DNA of 64,000 bases. Origin: Devosia sp. Lineage in GTDB: Bacteria; Pseudomonadota; Alphaproteobacteria; Rhizobiales; Devosiaceae. How positions within the stretch are numbered: the stretch's first letter is position 1; every line of letters begins with the position of its first letter. A model generated the notes under the pieces. That model had not been told where the DNA came from and did no database searches. It worked only from the letters and a program-made list of their open reading frames with translations. This document shows, in pieces, positions 54,747 to 64,000 of the stretch. A program made the position numbers and the translations under genes. The stretch lies in the NCBI RefSeq assembly GCF_024707125.1, contig NZ_JANQAH010000003.1, forward strand, positions 362,276 through 426,275, in the 5' to 3' direction.

Positions 54747-54965
54747 CTAGTCGACGGTATCGTCCGCGGAGCGCCAAACCGTTTCGGCCGTGGTTTCGGG
54801 CTCCTGCACGATGACCTCGGCGTTTTGATCGCTGGAGTTTCGGGCATCGTCGATGGCCGACTCGATGGCGGCTTCGCGGGTTTTGAACGGGGCTGAAACG
54901 CTGCCGCGATTGGTATGCTGCCAGCAGCCATCACGCAGATAGACGATGAAATGACTTTCGCTCAT
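54747..54965 (-). CDS. Small DUF2188-like protein
   Basis: A 72-aa protein: FIVYLRDGCWQHTNRGSVSAPFKTREAAIESAIDDAR has the strand-helix pattern seen in DUF2188-type small proteins. The tail is acidic. The family call is by eye. It is downstream of guaB and upstream of the MAPEG gene, on the same strand. Confidence 0.6.
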   Translation of the reverse strand: MSESHFIVYLRDGCWQHTNRGSVSAPFKTREAAIESAIDDARNSSDQNAEVIVQEPETTAETVWRSADDTVD

Positions 54966-54998
54966 GGGGCTCCTCCGTTTTCTGACAACGAAGGAGGG

Positions 54999-55029
54999 TG
55001 ACGGCGCGTTGCATCTGCCCGCGCCGTCA
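54999..55029. other. Hairpin after guaB
   Basis: TGACGGCGCG (54999-55008) pairs with CGCGCCGTCA (55020-55029), a 10-bp stem with an 11-base loop, eight bases past the guaB stop. There is no T run on either side, so a rho-independent terminator is not certain. Confidence 0.45.
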
Positions 55030-55036
55030 ATGCGTT

Positions 55037-56893
<1,857 letters not shown>

Positions 56894-58279
56894 GTGATCC
56901 GCGTTACCCCGCTCATTCTTGCGGTCGCCCTGTTCATGGAACAGATGGACTCGACCGTCATTGCCACATCCTTGCCCGCCATCGCCGCCGATATCGGTAG
57001 CGATCCGATCGCGCTGAAACTGGCGCTGACGGCCTATTTCGTGGCGCTCGCCATTTTCATTCCGCTCAGCGGCTGGATGGCCGACCGGTTCGGCGCCAAG
57101 AACATTTTTCGGCTCGCGATCTTCGTCTTCATGCTGGGCTCGCTTGCCTGTTCCTTCGCCTTCTCGCTCGAAACCTTCGTGCTCTCGCGCTTCTTCCAGG
57201 GCATTGGCTCGTCGATGATGACGCCGGTGGGGCGCCTGCTGCTGGTGCGTTCGACACCGCGCAACGAACTGGTTTCAGCCATGGCCTGGCTGACCGTGCC
57301 GGCGCTGGTGGCGCCGGTGACGGGCCCGCTGATCGGCGGGTTCCTCACCACATATCTGAGCTGGCACTGGATCTTCTGGATCAACATTCCGATCGGGATC
57401 ATCGGCATCATCCTCTCGGGAATCTACCTGAAGGTGCCTGATGAGCGGACGCCTCGGCCGGTCGATCTCATCGGCTTCGTCATCGCCTCGGTTGCCTTTT
57501 CGGGCACCGTCTTCGGCCTTTCGGTGATCAGCCTCCCTGCCCTGCCGATCATCTATGGCTACCTGACCATCGCCGTGGGCGTGACCGCGGGCATTCTCTA
57601 TTTCCTCCATGCGCGGCGGACGACCTACCCGCTGCTCGATCCAAAGCTGTTCAGACATAAGCTGTTCCGCTCCTCGATCACCGGCGGCTCACTGTTCCGC
57701 ATCGGCGTTGGCGCCATGCCGTTTCTGCTGCCGCTGATGTTGCAGCTTGGCTTTGGGCTCAATCCGTTCCAGTCGGGCGCCATCACCTTCATTTCGGCCA
57801 TCGGCGCCATCATGAGCAAGTTCGTGGCAGAGCGCGTTTTTGCACGCTTCGGCTTTCCGCGCGTGCTCGCCTTCGCCTCGATTTTCGGCGGCGTGTTGAT
57901 TGCGGCGCAGGGCCTGTTTACCGCCGAAACATCTGCCCCGGTGATGATGGCCGTGCTGCTGGCGGGCGGCGTCTTGCGTTCGGTGTTTTTCACCGGCTCC
58001 AATGCCTTGGGCTACGCGGACATTTCGGACGAGGAAGCGAGCCAGGCCACGGCAATCGTCGCGGTGTGCCAGCAACTTTCGGTGGCGTTTGGCGTCGCCG
58101 TAGCCGGCGCCATCCTCGAAATCACCAGCCACTATACCGGTGGCCACCTGTCATTGCTCAATTTCCAGATCGCCTTCTTTGCCGTAGGCGGCCTTAGTGC
58201 CGTGGCGAGCCTTGTTTATCTCGCCCTCCCCAAGAATGCCGGCGCGGACGTTTCAGGTCATCGCGCTTACAAGGAGTAG
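56894..58279 (+). CDS. MFS transporter, DHA2-like, tandem copy 1
   Basis: A 461-aa protein with about 12-14 membrane segments: EQMDSTVIATSLPAIAADIG is the DHA2 N-terminal signature, then WMADRFGAKNIFR. It starts with GTG and has no clear ribosome site. It is followed 30 bases later by a paralogue of the same length; residues common to both include LTAYxVALAIFIP and SWHWIFWINIPIG. The exported substrate is unknown. Confidence 0.82.
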   Translation: MIRVTPLILAVALFMEQMDSTVIATSLPAIAADIGSDPIALKLALTAYFVALAIFIPLSGWMADRFGAKNIFRLAIFVFMLGSLACSFAFSLETFVLSRFFQGIGSSMMTPVGRLLLVRSTPRNELVSAMAWLTVPALVAPVTGPLIGGFLTTYLSWHWIFWINIPIGIIGIILSGIYLKVPDERTPRPVDLIGFVIASVAFSGTVFGLSVISLPALPIIYGYLTIAVGVTAGILYFLHARRTTYPLLDPKLFRHKLFRSSITGGSLFRIGVGAMPFLLPLMLQLGFGLNPFQSGAITFISAIGAIMSKFVAERVFARFGFPRVLAFASIFGGVLIAAQGLFTAETSAPVMMAVLLAGGVLRSVFFTGSNALGYADISDEEASQATAIVAVCQQLSVAFGVAVAGAILEITSHYTGGHLSLLNFQIAFFAVGGLSAVASLVYLALPKNAGADVSGHRAYKE

Positions 58280-58309
58280 CGGCCCGGCCAAAACCGGACC
58301 GAAAAGCCA

Positions 58310-59695
58310 GTGTCTCGAACTACGCCCCTTATTCTGGCCACAGCCCTGTTCATGGAAAACATGGACTCGACTGTTATTGCCACCTCGCTCGCCGCCATTG
58401 CCGAGGATATCGGCACAGACCCGATTTCGCTAAAACTGGCGCTGACGGCCTATCTCGTGGCGCTCGCCATCTTCATTCCGATTTCGAGTTGGATGGCCGA
58501 TCGGTTCGGTGCGCGTCGCGTGTTCCGCGTCGCCATGCTGGTCTTCATGATCGGTTCGATTTGTTGTGCGTTCTCGAGCTCGCTGGCCCAGTTCGTCGGC
58601 GCGCGTTTCATCCAGGGCATGGGCGGCGCCATGATGGGGCCGGTGGCTCGCCTTGTGCTGGTGCGCGCCACGCCGCGCCATCAGCTGGTGGATGCCATGG
58701 CCTGGCTGACCATTCCGGCGCTGATCGGGCCCATCGTTGGCCCGCCATTCGGTGGTTTCCTCACCACCTATTTTTCCTGGCACTGGATTTTCTGGATCAA
58801 CATTCCGATCGGCGTTCTGGGCATCGTGCTCGTCGGCTTTGCCCTGCCCAATGAGCACCGCAACAAGCCGCGCAATATCGACGGGCCGGGTTTTGTCATG
58901 GCCGGCCTGGCCTTTGCCCTGTTCGCCTTCGGCTGTTCGGTGGTGAGCCTGCCCGCCCTGCCCCCGCTCTACGGCGCCATCGCGGCCGTCGCGGGCATGG
59001 GCATCGGCTGTTTCTACGTGCGCCATGCGCTGCGGACCGAATTTCCGCTGCTCGATCTGCGACTGCTCGCCGTGCGCAATTTCCGCATCGCCATTGTCGC
59101 GGGCACCTTCTTCCGCCTCGGCCAGGGCGCCACGCCCTTCCTCTTTCCGCTAATGCTGCAGCTGACCTTCGGCCTCTCGCCCTTTGAGAGCGGCATGGTG
59201 ACCTTTGTGGGCGCCATCGGCGCTCTAGTGGCAAAATTCGTCGCCAACTGGATGTTTGCCCATTGGGGGTTCAAATATCCGCTGGTGTGGTCGACAGCTA
59301 TTTCGGCCGCCGGCATCGTGGCCATGGGGCTCTACACGCCCGAAACGCCGATGCCGCTGATCCTCGCTATCCTGACTTTTACCGGCTTCTGGCAATCGAC
59401 CTTCTGGACCGGTTCGAACGCCTTCACCTTTGCCGATATCGAAGACAAGGACGCCGGCCAGGCCAACGTGATCAGCCAGGTCTGGGGCCAGCTGATGTTC
59501 GCCATGGGCGTGGCGCTGGGCGGCGGCACGCTGGAACTGGTGCATCGCCTGCGCGGCGGCGGCGAACTGGCGCTGGTCGATTTCCACATCGCCTTCTATG
59601 TGGTGGCGGCCGTGGGGCTCGTAGCAACGGTACTGTTCATGACGCTGCCGAAGAATGCCGGGCATCAATTGCTCGGCAAACCGCACGCACATTGA
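58310..59695 (+). CDS. MFS transporter, DHA2-like, tandem copy 2
   Basis: A 461-aa paralogue of the preceding gene: ENMDSTVIATSLAAIAEDIG, WMADRFGARRVFR and SWHWIFWINIPIG. The copies match in length and in many motifs but differ throughout, so the duplication is old. It starts with GTG, as copy 1 does. It converges with an HxlR-type regulator gene five bases downstream. Confidence 0.82.
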   Translation: MSRTTPLILATALFMENMDSTVIATSLAAIAEDIGTDPISLKLALTAYLVALAIFIPISSWMADRFGARRVFRVAMLVFMIGSICCAFSSSLAQFVGARFIQGMGGAMMGPVARLVLVRATPRHQLVDAMAWLTIPALIGPIVGPPFGGFLTTYFSWHWIFWINIPIGVLGIVLVGFALPNEHRNKPRNIDGPGFVMAGLAFALFAFGCSVVSLPALPPLYGAIAAVAGMGIGCFYVRHALRTEFPLLDLRLLAVRNFRIAIVAGTFFRLGQGATPFLFPLMLQLTFGLSPFESGMVTFVGAIGALVAKFVANWMFAHWGFKYPLVWSTAISAAGIVAMGLYTPETPMPLILAILTFTGFWQSTFWTGSNAFTFADIEDKDAGQANVISQVWGQLMFAMGVALGGGTLELVHRLRGGGELALVDFHIAFYVVAAVGLVATVLFMTLPKNAGHQLLGKPHAH

Positions 59696-59699
59696 ACGA

Positions 59700-60044
59700 T
59701 CAGGAGACGGCGACGCGGGCCTGCTTGGCCCGCTCCGGTCCGCTGGCCTCCCACCAATCCGCGAGGCCCTCGATGAGCGGCAGTACCTGCGCACCGGCGG
59801 GCGTGAGATCGTATTCCACGCGCAGGGGGTAGCCGGGAAAAGCCGTGCGCATAACCAGCCCAACCGCTTCGAGCTTGCGCAATTCCATCGCCAGGATGCG
59901 GTGTGACACCGTGGGATTGTCGCGCCTGAGATCGCTGAACCGCTTTGTCCCGTCCTTGAGATAGTAGAGCAGCAGGCCGGGCCAACGTCCGGATAGCGCG
60001 CGCATCACATCCTCGATGGGGCAGTTGGAAACCAGCGTCTGCAT
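59700..60044 (-). CDS. HxlR family transcriptional regulator
   Basis: A 114-aa winged-helix protein: the N-terminal Cys is in NCPIEDVMRALSGRWPGLLLYYL, then FSDLRRDNPTVSHRILAMELRKLEAVGLV and VEYDLTPAGAQVLPL. Family members sense quinones, aldehydes or oxidants through that N-terminal Cys. It is divergent from a GST gene, its probable target. Confidence 0.85.
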   Translation of the reverse strand: MQTLVSNCPIEDVMRALSGRWPGLLLYYLKDGTKRFSDLRRDNPTVSHRILAMELRKLEAVGLVMRTAFPGYPLRVEYDLTPAGAQVLPLIEGLADWWEASGPERAKQARVAVS

Positions 60045-60057
60045 GGGGCTCTCGTGG

Positions 60058-60075
60058 TTACAAAATTGTCCGTAA
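60058..60075. promoter_or_regulatory. Candidate HxlR operator
   Basis: TTAC (60058-60061) and GTAA (60072-60075) are inverted and ten bases apart in an AT-rich stretch 14 bases upstream of the HxlR start. Short TTAC/GTAA half-sites suit YodB/HxlR-type operators. The match is short, so this is tentative. Confidence 0.35.
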
Positions 60076-60149
60076 TTTACTTAGGGGCGGAGGTGGGTAG
60101 GTTCCAGCCCGCTGGCCAGCATCATTTGACACTTCTTGAAAGATGACCA

Positions 60150-60863
60150 ATGGAACCGATCCTTGTCTACGGCCACCCGGCCGGGAGCTCCATGGGGCTC
60201 ATTGCCGCCTTCGAATGGCTGGGCCAACCCTATCGGCTCTGCCGCGTCGACATGCTCGGCGAGATGCGCGAACCGGGCTATGCGCAGATCAATGCCCGCC
60301 ACGAAACGCCCGCCCTGATCACGCCCGCAGGTCGACCAATCACCGAGACCATGGCCATAGCCGCCTGGCTTGCCGCCCGCGATACTGACCACCGCATCAG
60401 CTATTCGCCCGACAGCGCCGATACCGATCGCATGTGGCAATTGCTGGGTTTCATCAACACCGGCTTCACCGGCGCCTTCAGCCCGCTCTGGGCCGCGCTC
60501 GAAATGGAACCACCGAACCCGGTCTTGCAGGAGAACCTGCGCATCTGGGGGCGCGAGGGCGTCATCGAGCGCCACGACAAGCTCGAAGCGATAACAGGCG
60601 ATGGCCCCTATCTCGTAGGCGAAAGCCCCACGCTTGCCGATGCCGTGCTGATCGGCGTCGCCCGCTGGCTCGATTTTCATGAGGTGGCCGATGCTCAACG
60701 CTGGCCAAAACTCGCTGCCGTGCGGCGCCGCCTCGAAGCCGATCCCGCCGTCATCTTTGCGCTCGCCATCGAGAACGGCGAGACACCGGTGGGATCAGGT
60801 TCGTTCAAGGGGCATGTGGCACTCGCCGATGTGATCGAGCGCTACGGCCGGGCAGCTGCCTGA
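60150..60863 (+). CDS. Glutathione S-transferase family protein
   Basis: A 237-aa protein: an N-terminal thioredoxin fold (ILVYGHPAGSSMGLIAAFEWLGQPY, ETPALITPAG, and ITETMAIAAWLA with the cis-Pro/ET glutathione contacts), then an all-helical domain with YLVGESPTLADAVLIGVARWLDF. It probably conjugates glutathione to an electrophile, fitting its divergence from an HxlR regulator. Confidence 0.85.
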   Translation: MEPILVYGHPAGSSMGLIAAFEWLGQPYRLCRVDMLGEMREPGYAQINARHETPALITPAGRPITETMAIAAWLAARDTDHRISYSPDSADTDRMWQLLGFINTGFTGAFSPLWAALEMEPPNPVLQENLRIWGREGVIERHDKLEAITGDGPYLVGESPTLADAVLIGVARWLDFHEVADAQRWPKLAAVRRRLEADPAVIFALAIENGETPVGSGSFKGHVALADVIERYGRAAA

Positions 60864-60871
60864 CCCCAAGG

Positions 60872-60892
60872 GGCCGCGGTCAATCCGCGGCC
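60872..60892 (+). terminator. Hairpin after the GST gene
   Basis: GGCCGCGG, TCAAT and CCGCGGCC form a perfect 8-bp stem, followed by TCTCCG. The weak T run makes factor-independent termination uncertain. Confidence 0.45.
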
Positions 60893-60903
60893 TCTCCGTG
60901 ATA

Positions 60904-61692
60904 TCAGGTGACGACGCCCAGGATCGTGTTCACGCCCATCGCGATCGTGCTCAAAATACTTTTGACTGTGTCTCCGGTTTCCCAGACATCGCAGATGCCC
61001 TTCAGCCTCCCCCAAGCCGTCTTCAATTTGCCCTTGTCGGGATTTTGGGCGCGGAGGATCGTCACCAGGCTTTGCAGTTCCTTCTGCAGCTCCTCATTGC
61101 GGTGATCCCTGACGAAGTTGCCCAGTTCCTTGAGCGCCTCGTTGAACTGACCATTGAGGAAATTGAGCTGATCTACAGAAATACCCTGATGCTGGGAAAA
61201 ATGAACAGAATAGTCGTAGACATGATGGACCGATCTATCCAAAACATTGACGGAATGATCTTCGATCTTTTTGTTGTCGATGTTGACGGTATAGTTGAAG
61301 GCGTTGCCCGATGAGGTGAGGGCCGCGAAAATCAGGTCGCGCACCTGGATCATGAATTCTTGATCGCGCGACCAGAAGAGGGTCATGCCGCCGCTGTTGC
61401 TGAGCAGCTCAATGCCGTATTCCTTGCCTTCTGTTCGAGGCCGAACGAAGCCGCGAAAGAAGACGATGACGCCCGCAATCATCGCCGCGAGGCCCAAAAG
61501 TGGCTCGATCTCCGCGTTGAAACCGAAAACGGCGAGGAAGATTCCAATCGCCATGAAGGTGACGACCCGCTGAAAATAGGGCCATCCCTTCTGAAAGGTA
61601 TGCGATTTCCGTTCCACCATGCGTGCCGACGAAATGTTCTTCGTCGGATATATCTGGTTGTTGAGCGTTATCGCGTCGTTGGTGATTTTCAC
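60904..61692 (-). CDS. Unrecognised membrane protein (DUF6232-like N-terminus)
   Basis: A 262-aa protein. Residues 1-40 (MKITNDAITLNNQIYPTKNI then SSARMVERKSHTF) resemble the start of DUF6232-type domains; two membrane helices follow (about 43-58 and 63-79). A His-rich stretch (HSVNVLDRSVHHVYDYSVHF) and a long charged helix (EELQKELQSLVTIL) lie in the second half, ending with a hydrophobic tail (LSTIAMGVNTILGVV). Base composition is visibly more AT-rich than its neighbours. This is probably an acquired gene of unknown function; no known defence or toxin motif was seen. Confidence 0.6.
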   Translation of the reverse strand: MKITNDAITLNNQIYPTKNISSARMVERKSHTFQKGWPYFQRVVTFMAIGIFLAVFGFNAEIEPLLGLAAMIAGVIVFFRGFVRPRTEGKEYGIELLSNSGGMTLFWSRDQEFMIQVRDLIFAALTSSGNAFNYTVNIDNKKIEDHSVNVLDRSVHHVYDYSVHFSQHQGISVDQLNFLNGQFNEALKELGNFVRDHRNEELQKELQSLVTILRAQNPDKGKLKTAWGRLKGICDVWETGDTVKSILSTIAMGVNTILGVVT

Positions 61693-61779
61693 TTACGCCT
61701 CCCGCATCAGCGAAGACATAGATCACCAGACAAAACATTAAACTTGAGCCCTTTGCAATATTGAGAGCCCGGCGTGGCG

Positions 61780-62508
61780 CTATTCGCTTTCGGACTCGAC
61801 CTCTGCCCTGCCCTTAAACCCCTTGGCCACAAGATAGGCCTCGGCCGACTCGCTGCGGCTCGACGGCGGCTTTATGTGCATCGTGGTCTTGAAATGGCGT
61901 TTCAGCATGTGCAGCAGCTCATGCTCTGTGCCGCCCTGGAAAACCTTGGCGACGAAAGACCCGCCGGGATTGAGCACCTGGATGGCGAAATCGGCGGCGA
62001 TCTCGATAAGATGCACGATGCGCAGGTGGTCCGTGGGCCGATGACCGGTCGTCGGCCAGGCCATGTCACTCATGACGACGTCGGCCTTGTGGCCACCCAT
62101 GGCCGCAAACAGCTGATCAGGCGCGTCTTCCTCGGTGAAATCCTTGCGGAGCAGGACAACGCCGGGGATCGGGTCCATTTCAAGATAGTCGATGCCGACA
62201 ACAAGCGGGTGTTCCGCCGTCGAGCCCACCGCGTTGGCAGCAACCTGCGACCAACCGCCGGGCGCAGCGCCGAGGTCGACGACACGCATTCCCTTCTTGA
62301 AGAGCTTTTGCTTCTCGTCGATTTCCTTGATCTTGAAGGCCGCGCGCGAGCGATAGCCTTCCGAACGGGCGCGGGCCACATAGGGATCGTTGAGCTGGCG
62401 CTGCAGCCACTTGGTGGACGAGGTCGTCCGCCCCTTGGCCGTCTTGAGCCGGATTTTGAGGTCCCTGTCGGACTTGCGGCCGCCTGTGCCGAGTGCCTTA
62501 TCCACCAT
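61780..62508 (-). CDS. rlmE: 23S rRNA (uridine-2'-O-)-methyltransferase RlmE
   Basis: A 242-aa FtsJ/Rlm[19 protein letters not shown], the SAM motif [33 protein letters not shown], and [12 protein letters not shown] with the K-D-K-E catalytic set. ATG 62508 overlaps the ppx stop by 11 bases. It methylates the A-loop uridine of 23S rRNA. Confidence 0.93.
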   Translation of the reverse strand: MVDKALGTGGRKSDRDLKIRLKTAKGRTTSSTKWLQRQLNDPYVARARSEGYRSRAAFKIKEIDEKQKLFKKGMRVVDLGAAPGGWSQVAANAVGSTAEHPLVVGIDYLEMDPIPGVVLLRKDFTEEDAPDQLFAAMGGHKADVVMSDMAWPTTGHRPTDHLRIVHLIEIAADFAIQVLNPGGSFVAKVFQGGTEHELLHMLKRHFKTTMHIKPPSSRSESAEAYLVAKGFKGRAEVESESE

Positions 62509-63541
62509 TTGCGTTTCTCCGCTTGGGGCGGCTCGGCCGCTTGTGAACCTTATCTGCATCCATCAAGGAAATCAGGATGCCTTCGCGCAGGCCGCGATCG
62601 GCCACGCGCACGCGCTCGGTCGGCCACTCACGCCGAATGGCTTCAAAAATGGCGCAGCCGGGCAGCACGAGATCTGCGCGATCCCGACCAATGCAGGGAT
62701 GCGTCACGCGCCGGTCGAAGGGCATGTTGAGAAGGACGCGCATGATGTCGTCGACTTCCTGGCTCTTGAGCCAGAGCCCATCCACCTTCTGCCGCTCATA
62801 GCGTTCGAGGCCGAGATGCAGCCCCGCAAGGGTCGTGACCGTGCCCGAGGTCCCGATCAGGTGCACGGGATGCGCGGCGATCATCTGGCGCAGCTTTTCG
62901 CGGCCGCGGAACTGTTTCAGATGATCGGAAACGAAACCAACCATGGCTTCGAACACTTCGGGCGTGACATTGACCCCACCAAAGCGCTCGGCAATGGAGA
63001 CGACGCCGACCGGCAGCGACTGCCAGGACCGGATCGAGGCCGACATACGCCCCTGCGAGCGCGGCCGGCCACCGCGGAAATCGAGCCAGGCGAGTTCGGA
63101 GGAACCGCCGCCAATGTCGAACATCAGCGCGCCCTGGGCCGTATCGTCGATAAGATCGGCGCAGCCGGTCACAGCCAGTTCGGCCTCGGTGCGCCGGTCG
63201 ACGATTTCAAGCTCAAGCCCAAGCTCTTCCTTCACCCTACCGAGAAATTCCGGGCCATTTTCGGCAGCGCGACAAGCTTCGGTGGCGATGAGGCGCATAC
63301 GGGTCGGCTGGTGGTCACGCAGCTTGTTGCGGCACTGCTTCAGCGCTTCCATGGTGCGTTCCATGGCCGCGTCGCCAAGGCGACCCGTCACCGAAACGCC
63401 CTCACCGAGACGCACAATGCGCGTAAACCCGTCGAGCACACGAAAACCGTGCTCGTGCGGACGCGCAATAAGAAGGCGGCAATTATTGGTCCCGAGGTCG
63501 AGCGCCGCATAGAGAGGGCCGCGCGCGCGCGCGAGGCGCAT
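62498..63541 (-). CDS. Exopolyphosphatase / guanosine pentaphosphatase (Ppx/GppA)
   Basis: A 347-aa ASKHA-fold phosphatase. [18 protein letters not shown] is the phosphate-1 motif, [11 protein letters not shown] the phosphate-2 motif and [12 protein letters not shown] the adenosine motif. It hydrolyses polyphosphate or pppGpp; which one is not clear. It is shorter than E. coli Ppx, like other single-domain forms. The stop overlaps rlmE by 11 bases. Confidence 0.9.
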   Translation of the reverse strand: MRLARARGPLYAALDLGTNNCRLLIARPHEHGFRVLDGFTRIVRLGEGVSVTGRLGDAAMERTMEALKQCRNKLRDHQPTRMRLIATEACRAAENGPEFLGRVKEELGLELEIVDRRTEAELAVTGCADLIDDTAQGALMFDIGGGSSELAWLDFRGGRPRSQGRMSASIRSWQSLPVGVVSIAERFGGVNVTPEVFEAMVGFVSDHLKQFRGREKLRQMIAAHPVHLIGTSGTVTTLAGLHLGLERYERQKVDGLWLKSQEVDDIMRVLLNMPFDRRVTHPCIGRDRADLVLPGCAIFEAIRREWPTERVRVADRGLREGILISLMDADKVHKRPSRPKRRNANGG

Positions 63542-63912
63542 GACTTGTCCGCGGCTCCGCCACAGGTGGCGCAGCCGAGCCCCTTGCCTTCCGATCCTGA
63601 GCGGAAGGCGTGCGGAGCGCCGTGCCGGTCCGGGCGACCGACAAGGCAGCGGACCGATTCGGATCGGTCACCTGATTCTCCTGACGCGGCGCGGTCGCTG
63701 GCCGGTATTTCCGGCCGCGCCCAAGGCGCAGCTTTGGTGTTGCATTGTTGAAAAAGACGGTACTTCAACGCTGAGCCAAGCGCAATGCACACATTGGTTG
63801 GGCAAACTTGCACCATCCCCGCTTGCAATCCTCGTCCGCTTTGTCTAATGAGACCCCGCGCCGCCACGGAAGCACCGCTTCTGAGGATCACGGCCCAGCC
63901 AGCAGGCTCTGC
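63542..63912. other. Gap between ppx and tRNA-Gln
   Basis: I see no gene in these 371 bases. A weak plus-strand promoter candidate, CTTGCA (63822-63827) and TCTAAT (63844-63849) with 16-bp spacing, could serve the tRNA. Confidence 0.5.
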
Positions 63913-63987
63913 TGGGGAATAGTTCAATGGTAGAACAGCGGACTCTGACTCCGTCGATCTTGGTTCAGAATCCAGGTTCCCCAGCCA
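63913..63987 (+). tRNA. tRNA-Gln (anticodon CTG)
   Basis: The acceptor stem TGGGGAA pairs with TTCCCCA, followed by discriminator G and an encoded CCA. The D arm is GTTC/GAAC, and the anticodon stem-loop GCGGA-CTCTGAC-TCCGT carries CTG, which reads CAG codons. The T-arm stem CTTGG/CCAGG closes an 8-base loop TTCAGAAT, one base more than the standard 7 (TTCGAAT). Confidence 0.9.
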
Positions 63988-64000
63988 ATCTCTCAGAAAA

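Noticed and set aside
63388..63927. 179-aa minus-strand frame near the right end
   Set aside because: It overlaps the ppx N-terminus and the tRNA in another frame and has no recognisable features.

Overview
This window looks like chromosomal DNA of a GC-rich alphaproteobacterium of the Hyphomicrobiales (Rhizobiales), most like the Devosia group. The evidence is core gene order (lptF-lptG-lptD-surA-pdxA-rsmA; gmk-yicC-mltG-fabF-acpP-fabG-fabD beside rpsF-rpsR-rplI; cvpA-purF), sequence character and the tRNA-Gln sequence. The genus is inference. Most of the window is housekeeping DNA. I found no phage, insertion sequence, CRISPR array, toxin-antitoxin pair or recognised defence island.

Layout. 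1-13 kb is accessory: a cysteine synthase-like gene with the start of a PLP decarboxylase, divergent from a BTAD/TPR regulator; an MFS efflux pump with a divergent MarR gene and a clear palindromic operator; a second MFS gene; a DEAD-box helicase; an ndk-tautomerase pair; RidA; and small secreted proteins. A LuxR-type gene there is interrupted by a frameshift. 13-18.7 kb holds an ABC-F ATPase coupled to a cupin, two tandem DUF4344 metallopeptidase-like genes, YitT and holC. 18.9-26.3 kb is the outer-membrane biogenesis run lptF-lptG-lptD-surA-like-pdxA-rsmA. 26.4-32.8 kb (minus strand) carries gmk, yicC, mltG, fabF, acpP, fabG and fabD. 33.1-43.1 kb (plus strand) carries rpsF-rpsR-rplI, a secreted protein, dnaB, alr, DUF1697-radA, cvpA and purF-SDR. 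43.2-46.9 kb (minus strand) has a CNNM/CorC protein, der and a TPR membrane protein. 47-56.5 kb has two acyltransferase-3 genes, guaA, tspO, rsmB, VOC, MAPEG and guaB. 56.9-64 kb has two tandem MFS paralogues, HxlR/GST, an unrecognised membrane protein, rlmE-ppx and tRNA-Gln at the right end.

Functions. Several purine genes lie here (purF, guaA, guaB, gmk, ndk). Fatty-acid synthesis (fabD, fabG, acpP, fabF) sits beside envelope genes (mltG, lptD/F/G, alr). Translation and RNA modification are represented by rpsF, rpsR, rplI, rsmA, rsmB, rlmE, der and yicC.

Three genes (the luxR-type gene, yicC and fabG) each become one uninterrupted protein if one base is restored, and the tRNA-Gln T-loop has one extra base. 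fabG is normally essential, so sequencing error is the first explanation to test. The most distinctive non-coding feature is a set of short palindromic repeats that share a GTCAY foot. They are mostly arranged as inverted pairs between genes (four pairs of one type, one pair of a second, a single unit of a third).
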